Notes under the pieces: model-generated | Seen by the model: only the letters and a program-made list of their open reading frames with translations | Told to the model about the DNA's origin: nothing | The model's database searches: none | Source: Epiperipatus broadwayi | Lineage: Eukaryota; Onychophora; Udeonychophora; Euonychophora; Peripatidae | Length of the DNA: 64,000 bases | NCBI GenBank assembly: GCA_028023455.1 | Contig: JAQFVV010006220.1 | Location: 6,987,852 to 7,051,851, forward strand | Direction of reading: 5' to 3' | Position numbers and translations under genes: made by a program | Shown here: in pieces, positions 1-11,574 of the stretch | Layout of the letters: the number at the start of each line of letters is the position of its first letter | Numbering within the stretch: the stretch's first letter is position 1

Positions 1-52
1 CAGGTAGATAGGTAGATAGACAGACAGAGAGATAGACAGACTGAGAAAGAGA
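1..52. repeat. Degenerate GATA/GACA microsatellite
   Basis: The window opens inside a tetranucleotide tract of mixed GATA, GACA and GAGA units. It probably continues to the left of the window. No gene is associated with it. Confidence 0.85.
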
Positions 53-2635
53 GATAAAATCATGTATATGATTTGAGTTCTAGTTTTGGCAGCAAGCAAA
101 TAATAGTAACATATTTATGTTTACATTTTAATTTGTCTTTATTTTTTTAAGTACTCTTCATTATTTTTAATGAACTTTTTTTTAGTGCATTTTCTCTAGC
201 TAATCTGTCATACTTTTTTCAAATATTTACACCATCACAAATTGAGTGTACTCACCTAGTAACATATTTTGTATATCTTTTTTTCATGCATATTTAAACT
301 TTTAATCCTTGCACATCTTTCAACCAAAATCTCATAAACTGTTACACAACTGTCTGCTTTCCCTATCATAGCTGTAATTTTTTTCCATGCATGAATATTG
401 ACAAAAAACTCTTACAGGCTATTCTTCTAGTCTCCCTTGGTTTCTATAGTAACTCATCTTATTATTGTCATTATTTCCGTGTAAGAGTTTATTATTTTTA
501 TAATTTCATAATGAATCCATTTTTATTCAGATGGTCCCACACATACTAAACAAATGTATTCAAAGATTTATATGATTTATATAAAAGCTGTAGTGAGTAT
601 TTTTAGTACTCTAGATATAATATTTTTATTTATTCTTAAATTTAATATGGTCTCTAATTAATGTGTAAATAATAAAGATCAAATTTTAATATATTTTTAT
701 TAGAAATTAAAAATTTATATTTTTTTAAGAATAATAACAAATCACTTGATTCTTTAATTACTTGAAAAAATAATTGCAATACAAGAAGTAAATTTACATA
801 ACTTATTTTATTACAGAACCATCTATTATAAACTTGATTGATTTCTGGACAGTAAGTGATAATACATACATATTCACAATTATAAACTATTTTCTATTGT
901 TGGAAAATTCAGTGTTTCTTACTGGAAAAAGCTAATAGTCAGAGCTAGTATAGAAAGTTAAATATGGCACTACTATGCAGTACTCAATATTTACTCAAAC
1001 TTACATTAGATCACTTTTTTGTTGCTTGTAATGCAAATATTGGAAGCAGACATAGAAAATAATGTCATGCTTTGTTTGGTAAATATATGCGAGCTTCTAT
1101 ATTATAAAAAAAATCTTATAAATTGCACAGCAATATAGAATGCATAGTATATTTTGATTATATTTTATTTGTAGATTACTATTACCTATTGTTGTAGTGA
1201 AATGCAATCTACTTTACAATTAATTTTTTAAAACTTAAAATCTATTTATTATATAATATTGAATATAATTCATACTTTTTAACAAATTATTTTTATCTAC
1301 CCAAAGAAGAACATGAGTTTTTATAGGATACTAAAAAAAGATGAGCAACTGTTAGAAATGGCTTAAGATGGCATTCTCCCTATAATAATAATTATATAAT
1401 TAATTATTTTGAAGCCCATGGGATATTTGAGTACAATTTTTTCATTCATTTGACCAAATTAACTTTTTTTTTTTTGTGAATGAATTAAAAATTGGCCCAG
1501 GAACCTTTAGCTTTCAAATCTACCATTTTCTCATTACACTAAATTGCAGAGGACAATAATAAAAATGATTGACCATTTTGATTTGGATTATGGAGTAATG
1601 ATAAATTTTGAACTTTTTTTTTTTTTAAAAAAAGAATTGAATGGCTTTACTTCATCTTCTTAGCTCATTCCTATATAAAAGACTTGTAATTTCAAAACAA
1701 AAAAAATCATCTTTTTTATAATTAAGAACCTAACTTTTACCAAATTGATTTCACAGCAGAAACACTCTACTTCATCAATTTAAAATTTTCTTTATTAATG
1801 ACAGTTTTATATTTTCTGTTTCTATGGTGTGTGATCTATATATGTAGTATTTAAAACGTTAATTCATTGTAATACAAATATTAATATTAATTTCAATAAT
1901 GTAATATATGAGTAAGTATATAGATTGTTATGGATTGATTGAAGTAAAAGGAAGAATGATATTTATAGTGATATTGTAAAAATGATCTAATAAATATGTA
2001 AAGGATGTATATATAAAGATACAATTTATATATGAGATCTTAAAGAAAGAATGATGCTTTGAATTTGGAATTAAAGTTTAATAAATTTAAATGTTCTACT
2101 CAGTTAAAATATGTCACATAATTTGATATAAAAAAATAGATTTGGATTAAATAAACTTATTTTTTTATGTATGATATAACAATTTATATTATACATTTAT
2201 AATGGCCTTTGAACTTGTATGTATTATGTGTTTTTGACTTTGTGGAAGACTGTTAGCTGTATTGAAAAGTTTAAGAAATATATTCTATTTTACTGATTGT
2301 GTAACAAGATCTTCAATATTATTGCTGTTTGTGCTAAATATATTTGTTATTCATATTTAATTGAAATCTTTAATCCAAATAGCCATGAATGATATGAGAT
2401 ATATTACATTTGTAAATGATGTGGAAGAAATCCACAGCTACCAAAATTTGAGGAAATAATATCATGATACTTTAGAAGTTTTCTATAAATTTTAATGTAT
2501 AAAAATGTATATAATTTCCTATGATGTTTACTAAGGTTAATTGATATACTTAACTTTTTATTTTTATGTATGCCATAAACCTAGATACATTACTATAATT
2601 TCCTGTGTCGTTTAATTGACAAATTCTGAAGCTCA
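53..2635. other. A/T-rich DNA without a recognisable gene
   Basis: Long A and T runs, short stop-rich reading frames and no domain that I recognise on either strand. I see no RNA gene or clear repeat family here. It may be intergenic or intronic. Confidence 0.6.
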
Positions 2636-2880
2636 TGGCCCATGGATTGTCACTCTAACTTTGTCTACTCTGGTGCTCAAACTTCTTATGAATCCCTGAA
2701 CAATAAACCATTTGATTAGTATTTTTCTGGAAAGTTTAGTGCAGTGATATAATAGTGGACACTGGAACTCAAATTCATGGATTACAACTCCAGTTTTCTC
2801 TTATACAATACTCGAAATTCCTAAGACTCTTCAAGCAATAAACCATTCAATTATTATTTTCATATCAATATAATTAATTC
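2636..2880 (+). repeat. SINE-like repeat, two tail copies in tandem
   Basis: A short tail motif containing AATAAACCATT occurs twice here (about 2,701-2,735 and 2,838-2,870) and again at about 57,042-57,070. Each is preceded by a 100-150 bp body with a weak tRNA-like B-box pattern. This looks like one old SINE family whose body ends in a T/A-rich tail. The second copy is nearly complete and the first looks truncated. Family identity is unknown to me. Confidence 0.45.
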
Positions 2881-3164
2881 ATTAATATTATTACGTCGTA
2901 ATAGCTTTATATATGTGTGTATGTGTGTAATCTGTTAAATGATGTATATATTTTTATCCAAAATGCTATAAACAAGCATTTAATCGTCATCAATGTTAAT
3001 TTTCAATTATTTTACCCCAAATTACTTATTTTATTAGAATATACAATACTTTATATTGTATATATAATGTGTGTTTTTGTGTGTACGTGTATTTGATTTT
3101 TACTAAAATATTAAAATCTTTGAAGTATTAAAAAAAGTGATGACAAAGTGCTTTTAATGAAAGA

Positions 3165-3660
3165 TCATACAAATACCGCATATAAATCAGACTACGGTTT
3201 GCAATCTTCGTAATAAAAGCCTAGCTGGATTTGCATTTTAGTTGTTAATCAAAGACCAAGAATGTAACCAGATGAGCTGAAACAACACTTCCCTCTCACT
3301 TTGGAGCTTTTGAGAATCCTTATAAATACTGGATTCATTATACATGCTTCAATAGATCCTGCACTAGTCTCGGAGAATGGAAATTGATTTCAATTTCAAA
3401 ATTTCCCCTGAGGTGCTCTTTGAAGACTGGCTTCTTGATTCCATTTTCACTTTAAGCGCTCTTTCATAAGCTCCGAAGGGATGCAGGTGCTTCCTGTTGT
3501 TTTTAATGTGACTTCTTACGTTCCACACAATAATTACAATAATAATTTTCTAGTCAATAACCGGACTTTTCGTCAGTATAGCAAGGAAATGATAGGAAAA
3601 CGAGATCTGAAGGCGGTTCTCAAAGAAGAAAAAAGATAATATGAATACGCAGTGTAGTGA
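3165..3660. other. Complex-composition segment, possible conserved non-coding element
   Basis: This stretch is less A/T-rich than its surroundings, keeps several CpG sites and has few homopolymer runs until a poly-A near 3,660. No reading frame longer than a few dozen codons and no known domain is visible. It could be an old regulatory element, a non-coding first exon or part of an unrecognised repeat. I cannot choose between these from sequence alone. Confidence 0.25.
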
Positions 3661-5671
3661 AAAAAAAAAAAAGAAATAATAAGAGAAGAAAAACATCGCT
3701 TGCACAATCAGTATGTGTATAGATGCTGGCCACCATTTTTATAGTAAAACATCAGAGAATGTCAATCATAAAAATGATTCTGTTCGATTAGCTGCTAAGA
3801 CCCAATTTTGTTTTATTTAAGACACTTAATATTATTTCTAATGATCATCACAAACTAACATAAAACTTATTTTATTATTATTTTAGTAAAGCGTTAATCG
3901 AAAATAATCTAATTAGAAGTCATCATCATTAATAATATTAAAATAAATGCATAGTATATACAACTGCAGTATTATTTGTTTAGTGTTCCCGATATCATTT
4001 TATATAATAAGATATTTTTTTTGTTTTAATTATAATTTATCATCATCACTTTTAACAGTTATCAATCCATTACAAAATGAAGGTTAAATACAGTTTTTCC
4101 TATTTATAATTTCTCTCCGTCAGCAATCTTCATGATTCATAATATATCATGTATGCTATCTTTTCCAACTCTTGGGATCCAGTGTAAAACTTCAGCTGTC
4201 TACCCATTTATTATTAATAAGGATGTCATATTAATAGTTACATTTAACTTTTTTAATTTTTTTCATTGATAATCAATATCTTTAATATTTCTTTCATATA
4301 TTTTGCTTTGTATTCCTCCTTTTTAAAACCAACTCTCTCCCCAAATTGAATATTCATAAAAAATATATACACATATCTAGAAAAGTTGGATGCTGTGCTC
4401 AAATTACCAACAAATTCCACAGGTGGTGGATAATGGATTTACCTTAAGATATGATGTCCAATTACAAATAGAAAAAAAACAACAACAACTGTGCCTGATT
4501 AAGAATATCTTCTGCTTCCTTGTGGGATAGGATTTTAATTTATTAAAGGTTTGATACTGTTTCTGATACAAAAAGTCTTTTCTGTCATCATATTTTTCTT
4601 CTTCACTCCCTTGAATTATTGTATGGCTCAGTTGATGTGATTCTTTCATACCAACAAACATTTCTATATTAACTGACAATGGGTCCATATGTTTAAAAGC
4701 AACCACATTTTTATTCTTTGGTTACATGTACAGTATTTCTGACTCCATTTTTTCTCTTTTTTTTAATTATTTCAAATCCATGAAAATTAAAAAAGCAATG
4801 ATAGGGACAGGCTTATTGAGCTGGCAGTTATCAGTTATGACCTGTTCTCAAGGCAATGCAAATCAATAATGAGTAGATTTGGAACTAAATTTGAGTGAAA
4901 CAGGAGTTTTAGCTGGAAAAGATTGAATGTTTAGGCAATTCTATTTGGGAATCACCCTATCTATTATGGAAATGAAAAGACCTAGAAAATGTGTCCTAAA
5001 AATGGCTAGTCTCACAATGTGGATAGGGGTTGTTGCACCTGGAGAATTTCTCATTACAGCAGTGTAAATAATAACAATAGTAAAAACAATATCAATAGTA
5101 GTGGTAAATCAGGAAGCAGTGATAATAATGATAATTATTGTAAAATCTAATATTTTTCTAAATATCACCACATGGAATATGTAAACTTCTACTTTATACA
5201 AATTCCAAAATTAGAATTGAGAATTGCACTTCTGGTTAAAGAGATATTCCAGAAATACTATTAGAAATGATCATGTTTTCTACTTGGAGACTTTGGTACA
5301 GATAGTAAAGTTTGGCCAAAAGTTATTGTAAATAATTGTATTAGTGCTGTAAATTCAAGTGATGTATTATTATTAAATTTGTTTACAACACATGAATTGA
5401 TTATCACAAACACTTTGTTTATTAAGAAAAATTGTTATTAAGGACATTGTTTACACTAATAACAATAGCATTTAATGGATGACATTATAGTTTGGAGTGA
5501 GAATACAAAAGTTCACATTATGTGAACACTTATAATCATAGATTATGCAATAGTTCATAAATTAGTACATTCCATATTCACAAGAAAATTTATATTTATT
5601 TTTTAAAAGAATCTACTGTAATACTAAATTTCAATAGCTATTAAACAGTAAAATTACATGACTGTTTTATT
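3661..5671. other. A/T-rich DNA without a recognisable gene
   Basis: The only longer reading frame (about 4,404-4,706, minus, 100 codons) matches nothing that I recognise and has an unremarkable composition, so I treat it as chance. No RNA gene or repeat family was identified. Confidence 0.5.
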
Positions 5672-5850
5672 ATAAAATTATTTAAACGCACATTCATTAC
5701 GTAAATAATATTCATTAAGGCTGTAGCCTCAATCACATGCGTATAAAATGCGATAGTAGGGACCTCTACAGGTCTTAAAACCACAAGCTTACTCTTGGAA
5801 GAAAATAGGGCAACCCTTCTTTACTTCAACCTACTTTCTATTTAAATAGA
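5672..5850 (+). repeat. Direct repeat, copy 1
   Basis: About 180 bp that recurs 346 bp downstream at 6,018-6,195. The copies share a core running through a GGCTGTAGCC palindrome to a poly-pyrimidine stretch and CTATTTAAAT. This copy keeps four CpG sites that are CA or TG in copy 2. The family is not recognised. A local duplication or two insertions of one short element are both possible. Confidence 0.8.
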
Positions 5851-6017
5851 TGAAGCTGAAGCGGTTCGATCTGAGAGTGTGAAGCTATTCAGTACTTCAC
5901 TAATTAAGTCCACATTTCTTATTACACATTAATACTCATGAAATCTTTCAATTTACAGCAAGTCAATGGAAAGATTTTATAGTGAGAAATCTATTACGAT
6001 AATTTAAAGTTGTAATT

Positions 6018-6195
6018 ATAAATTTATTTAAACACACATTCATTATGTAAATAATATTCATTAAGGCTGTAGCCTCAATCACATGTGTATAAAATGTGAT
6101 AGTAGGGACCTCTAGAAGTCTTAAAACCACAAGCTTACTCTTGGAAGAAAAGAGGGGAACCCTTCTTTACTTCAACCTACTTTCTATTTAAATAT
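6018..6195 (+). repeat. Direct repeat, copy 2
   Basis: Second copy of the 5,672-5,850 repeat, nearly co-linear. Most substitutions relative to copy 1 are CG to TG or CA, the pattern left by deamination of methylated CpG. The other differences are a few scattered changes near the 3' half. Confidence 0.8.
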
Positions 6196-6214
6196 ATAAT
6201 GGAATTCTCTTAAG

Positions 6215-8147
6215 AAATATGTTATGGATACAAGTAAATCTATATTTGGATTCATTAATAAGAAGAATTATAATGGTTTTATGATAATGATATTATTATG
6301 TTGATTAAAAGAAAACATGGGATTTTCTGCTTGGCAAAATAATAGACTAAATATGGAACTTTATGGAAATCTTAAAGTAGAAGTTCAAAACTGGCAAGAA
6401 GGCTTAAAAATGATTGGTAGATTAAAACTTCAAAAAAGATATTGACATTCTCTGATTATGGTTATTCTAAATCTTTTTTTATGCATACTGATCTGAGAAA
6501 GAATCACAATCCTATTAAATCCAAAAATGTTTACTCTCTTATTTGATGACAATGATAATTTGAAGGAATATTTTGATATTTTTTTGAATAATGATAAAAT
6601 AATTGAATTATCTTTTAATGATATATCCATTTTATCTACTCATTCATATTTGAACAAAAATATCTAGCTTAGTGAAATCAGAACAGCTTTTTATTAACTT
6701 AGAAATGAAAACTCTAAAGCTCCCAATAAAATATTTTGTTAACTTCAAAAATATTTGAAATTTTTTTAGGAATATATAAACTCATGAAGTTGATTCACTG
6801 ATTGTAGGTATGCTTTTGCTGTTCCAATTTATAAAAACAAATGGAATAGAAAAGTTTGCAGTAATTATCATGGAATATCATTATTAGGCACTATAGCAAA
6901 GATACTTTCAAGAATTTTGTTGAATAAGCTGCAACCAGTCATAGATAAATGGTTATCAGAAGTTCATTATGGTTTAGAGAATTAAAAAGCACTGTACACA
7001 TAGTTTTTGTTGCCAGGCAAATGTAAGAAAAGCACAGGGAACAAAAATAACTAATTTATATATAGGTTTTTATTGATGTCAGAGCATTTGATTCTATTAA
7101 TAGGAGTGATCTAAGGAATTGTTTAAAATTAACTGTTTGTCCACAAAAATTTAAATTATAAAGTTTCTACATAATTGAATAAGAGGAAATCCTATTGCTA
7201 TATGTGGAAAATGTGAATATTTGAAATAAAAACTGATGTTAAATAAGGATCTGTATTTACTCTGATATTGTTCCTAATTTTTATAGCAATGATCTTTGAA
7301 ATTATTTATATAAAACAGCGATCAAGATACTATACAGGTTTCATGATAAAATTTTTAATTTGAGTTGATTAAAAGTGAAAACAAGTTCCCAATCTTCTTA
7401 GATTCTTGATTTACAATACATTGATGATTTTGCCAGTTCAAAAGATATTACTGAATGTTCTTAAAGTTTTGAATGGAATATATGAAAACTTTAATTTATT
7501 ATAATTTAAAAACCTAACATTTTTATCACCAGTGATTGAAAAAAAATTCTTACCAACTGTTAGCTTGAATGTTCATCAACTTAAGAATGTAAACAGGTTT
7601 AAATTTCTTGGTGATTTTATAATCAGAAAAGAGGATTTCTGAAAAACAATAAAAACTTACAATGAACTATTGCTACTTTTAACAAGTTAAAATAGAGTAT
7701 TTTATTACAGGAAAAACTACTGCAATTAAGTTAGAATACAGAGCTGTTATTTTACCTAATTTATTGTATGGAAGTGAGACTTGGACATTTTATCTATGCA
7801 ATATAAAGGCATTTTGAAAAGTTTTATTTAAAGATGCTTTAAAAAAAATTTAAAATACAATTGGAATATTATTAAACCAATCATATGTTGTTTAACTTAC
7901 TGAATATGATATATATAGTCCACTACTGTAAAATCAAATCTTCATTGGATAGGATGTTTAAAATAATGGTAGACCCCATCTACATTACAAAGATTATCTC
8001 AAAGATATTTTTTAAAAATGCAATGTCAATTGCTTTCATTGGGAAGATGTGGTAGAGAACAGAATACATTAGAGAGCTACAATTAGACAGAGTGTTGAAG
8101 AATTTCAGAAAGATAACTTTTCACGCTGAAAAAATTAAAAGTTAACA
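6215..8147 (+). pseudogene. RTE-like LINE reverse transcriptase, heavily decayed, 5' part
   Basis: Frames broken by many stops still spell the order of a non-LTR reverse transcriptase. An N-terminal RT segment with YHGISLL is at 6,862-6,890. The active-site motif YIDDFA is at 7,417-7,434. The thumb-region hallmark LYGSETWT is at about 7,765-7,788, followed by a C-terminal region with the WIGCLK-type signature. The order and wording fit the RTE/jockey-like elements common in invertebrate genomes. The clade is an inference. No endonuclease domain could be read with confidence. The 3' end is cut by the hAT insertion at 8,156 and resumes at 10,910. It is non-functional, with no long open frame left. 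Confidence 0.75.
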
Positions 8148-8155
8148 TTCTAAAT
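8148..8155. repeat. hAT target-site duplication, left copy
   Basis: TTCTAAAT lies directly before the left terminal inverted repeat and is repeated exactly after the right one (10,902-10,909). Eight bases is the hallmark duplication length of hAT transposons. Confidence 0.9.
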
Positions 8156-10901
8156 CAAGAGTTGCCAAACTTTTTCCATCCACAGACACCTTTACCAAAA
8201 ACTTTTAAAACTGTTTGACTCCCATACACCCACCCCCTAATCATTTACTTTACTTACTCAAATTAATAAATTTGTACAGTACTTAATATTAAATATTTCC
8301 CTAGATATCAAACTTTTCATTTTAATCACTTGTAATTAATGATTGAAAAAGACAAAAGGACTATGGAATATGGCATTAGCTTGTGCAACATTTAGCAATA
8401 AAATACAAACAGAGATTTTTTTAATTTTTGACATTTATAAATATGTAAATTCAAAATAAGTACAAATATTGAAATCACTTTATTAAACATAAAAGTGAAG
8501 TGAAAAAATCAACGTATTCAGACAGAATTAAACATCAAAAAAATTACAACAATGAAAAATTTTAATCAGAATTATAAAAATAAGAATACCAAATAAATTA
8601 GCTTGGAAAACTGGGTGCACCTGGGGATCTGTCAACAATTTATCTATGTCCAGTTTTAAATTAGTAAGTTGCATTCTCAAATCTCTATGATTAGTGATAT
8701 GCAATCGATGTCTGTTTGGAAGCAAGTTTAAAACTACAAAAACCTCTCTCTACCAGATACGATGATAGAAATGTCAGCAAATACATTTGTACAACAATCC
8801 ATAAAGCTAGGTACAGAAGTGAAATATCTTTTTGCAACCAAAACTTTCGATAGCTCTGTTTGAGTTATATCTTGAGATTCTCATTCATACTGATGGTTAT
8901 CAGCTCATCTTGCAAAATTATATTTGCTTCTGCATTAGAAGTATATGGGTTTATTATCCAGTCTGGTATTTCCAATGTTAGAATATTTTCAAATCTAGTT
9001 TTGAAATCTGAGTGAAGAGCCTCCAAGTGGTTGACATACAGCAAGATGTTTTTTTCTTTGATTGTGCCTATCTTAAATAAGTTGGGGGACCAGGAAAGCT
9101 CAGATCTTGCAATATTTTGCTTTAAAAACATTAATCTGGCAACAAAGGTCAATATGATCAATTTCGCTTTGATGAGAATCAAATTGTCTCCTTGCAGTTG
9201 TAAATTAACATCATCAAATTTGCCAAAATAAGTCAGTTGAATAAGCAATATCTGTTTTAAGTAAATTTTCTTTTAAATTGGAATTCTCATCTTCCAAAAA
9301 TTCTAAAACAGATTAAAAAATGCAAAAAAAATCTTGCTAAACCTAAACCTTTTGAAAGCCAACAATTTCGATATGGAGAACCAATCAATAAAAATCTTTG
9401 TCACTTTCCTCACCCAATTAAGTGAACAATCTAAATGTTGCCTATGGGTTATGCAGTAAACTGCAAGCACTTCAGGTACATGCCGGTCATTTATGAAACT
9501 GCAATAACAACCAACCATAACTCATGCTCCATCTATCACAGCGATTTTTATTTGTCAATGGAATTGCTTTTTCACTGAAAAATAGCTCTATTAAATTAAA
9601 AATCGATTCACCTCTGGTGTCAGTTTCTAGAGTTTTAAAAAAAATCAGCTCTTCATGCCCTTCCTGATCTTGAATAAAGTGAACATAGGAAAGCAATAAA
9701 GCTTCATTACCTGATAATGTTGACTTGTCCAATTGGATGAAAAAATATTTTTTTTTTTGCAAATAATTGCAAAAACAGTTTTCCACTTCATGACTTATTT
9801 TATCTATATATCTTTGAACTGTATTATTGCTCAAAGAAATTCTCTTTATAACATCTTGTGCAGGTTTGTGGAATACAGTGTTCAATACCTCTATGATGGC
9901 AGGTAGAATCAGTTTCTCCTCTAGAGTGTGCAGCTCACCAAACTTAGCAGTGAGTAGTGATATGTTGTACAATGCCCTTAATCCATCATCATTTTGCTTC
10001 AATGATGAACCAAACATATTATCTATTATAGCTCTCTTCAGATTTTTAAGTGATTGAAAGTATGACAAATCTTTTTATTTTTTGTCAGAATGAATTCTGT
10101 TCAAGTGATCTGCTAGTTTGATGGTTTCATAGTGTTGTTGCATATGAGGCACATTGGTAAATGTTTGTTTGATAATAATGAGACAAATCCTAACTTCAAA
10201 TAGTCCTGGCTGTATTGGCTGCATTTCTTTTTGGTTCAGTCGTGTTATTATTATAAGAAATAAAAACTTTTATTAACAAACAATTTCAACAGCTGCTGTG
10301 ATAAAAAAAAACAATAAAGTATGAACTTACTTGAAACAGAAGATTTTTGTTTAAATTCAAATAAGTATACCGTGTCCTCTGATTTTCTTATTCATAGTAC
10401 TGCTTCTTAATAAATAATTATATTCAAAGTTCAAATCACAAATAAGTACACACACATCAAATGAACTATTTTATAGTGTTTTATGAAAGCATGACCATAC
10501 AAGACTGATAAATTCTGCCAGTATCGAATATCATCTTGCCCCACCATAAGTGCGGACATGCAACAGTTTTTTATTTCCACATTTGCTTTGATACATATGA
10601 TAAGACAATGCACAAACATATTTGTGCTACATGTAGTTTTGTGCATTTTTACATGTGTCTCCTTTTAATGACCCATTTTATCTTTTTGATTGTAAGTTTG
10701 GTATGTAATGTGTTTTTATCAAAAAAGTGATTTTTTGAATTATTTTACTTCTTAATTAGGTACATATTGGAATCATAGATATTTGGAAGTAACAAACAAA
10801 TAGCAATGATAAGGGAGTCTATTTTTGTCATCGACCCCCAATTTTTTTTATTGAAAATATCAATCCCAGGGGATCAATATAGACCACTTTGGAAACTCTT
10901 G
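8156..10901 (-). mobile_element. hAT DNA transposon (ZBED/BED-finger type), complete ends, dead transposase
   Basis: The element is bounded by imperfect inverted repeats. The left end reads CAAGAGTTGCCAAA, the right end on the opposite strand reads CAAGAGTTTCCAAA, and an exact 8-bp duplication flanks both. It is 2,746 bp and holds a minus-strand transposase remnant at 8,580-10,235. The right ~600 bp is presumably promoter and 5' leader. The terminal sequence and duplication length identify the hAT superfamily. It sits inside an older RTE-like LINE, whose two parts flank it. The ends are well preserved, so a related active transposase could in principle have moved it. The transposase itself is broken. 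Confidence 0.93.
8580..10235 (-). pseudogene. hAT transposase pseudogene (ZBED5/SCAND3-like family)
   Basis: Read from right to left, a remnant BED finger (about 10,080-10,230, with MCLICN and MKPS) precedes a 193-codon open stretch (9,487-10,068). That stretch holds SNNTVQR and the catalytic-core segment QLDKSTLSGNEALLLSYV. A frameshift near 9,510 leads to VLAVYCITHRQHL, the conserved HRxHL block. A short internal deletion follows. The frame then resumes as LTYFGKFDDVNLQLQG (8,865-9,248) and ends in a C-terminal dimerisation block with NRHRL and DLRMQLTNL near 8,640-8,725. Several frameshifts and the deletion make it non-coding. Families of this kind also gave rise to domesticated host genes, but the breaks argue against that here. 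Confidence 0.88.
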
Positions 10902-10909
10902 TTCTAAAT
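10902..10909. repeat. hAT target-site duplication, right copy
   Basis: Exact copy of TTCTAAAT found at 8,148-8,155, directly after the right terminal inverted repeat. Confidence 0.9.
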
Positions 10910-11020
10910 TATCAAGTAAACAGAAAAATGGGCCAGCATGTATTATGGGTGGAAGCATTTATGTTCACAGATTGGTTTGTATTTTTTCTCTCCTTTCCTT
11001 TTTTCTTTTTTTTGAATTAA
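10910..11020 (+). pseudogene. 3' continuation of the RTE-like LINE split by the hAT
   Basis: The short translated stretch after the transposon (about 10,930-10,975) resembles the C-terminal zinc-finger tail of these LINE proteins, with a CIMGGSIYVHRLV-like reading. It continues in the strand and order expected from the left part ending at 8,147. The alignment is short and inferred. Confidence 0.45.
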
Positions 11021-11574
11021 ATGGGGTATAGTCGTTTATATGTGATGTTTATTATTATCTAAGGAAAGATAAACGTATGTATATAAACATACACACATAA
11101 ATCACTGCATTACCTGGTATCATATTTAAATGTGTTTATAGTTTCTCAAATTACCTGCAATTTTAATTTTCTCATTCCAACCTCGTGTATTTATATACTT
11201 AGGATTATGAACCAAGGCTTTTAGGTTTACACACATCAAATAATAATAAAGAGGGGGAAAGCACATGTATATCATTTAATGCAAAGTAGTTGTTTTAACA
11301 TTTATTCTATTTTTTTTTTTTTTGAGTTTTGAATATAAATATATTTGTAATGAGTGCTTGTCTTATTGTTTTCTTGCTTTTTAATTCCCTTATTGGGCAT
11401 TTATTTATATTTATAACATAAATTTAAAAATCAAATTATATTGGTTACAAATATTTTACTTGTGTGAAGGGTACAATTGATAAAAATGGCTGCCAAGGAA
11501 TAACAAGTGAAAAGGATTAGGTAGATCTGTTTTAGATTATTTGAAAGTTAATAATATATAGATATACTAATAAT
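11021..11574. other. A/T-rich DNA without a recognisable gene
   Basis: Homopolymer-rich sequence with no coding or RNA signal that I can support. It may include the 3' untranslated tail of the split LINE. Confidence 0.5.

Noticed and set aside
4404-4706. 100-codon minus-strand frame
   Set aside because: No domain, ordinary A/T-rich composition and no supporting neighbours. A length like this arises by chance in 64 kb.
5672-6195. CRISPR array or LTR pair
   Set aside because: There are only two units of ~180 bp with no regular spacers, and the 160-bp interval is too short to be an LTR element interior.
8865-10068. Domesticated hAT transposase (ZBED-type host gene)
   Set aside because: Frameshifts, an internal deletion and intact transposon ends with target duplication show an ordinary dead transposon.
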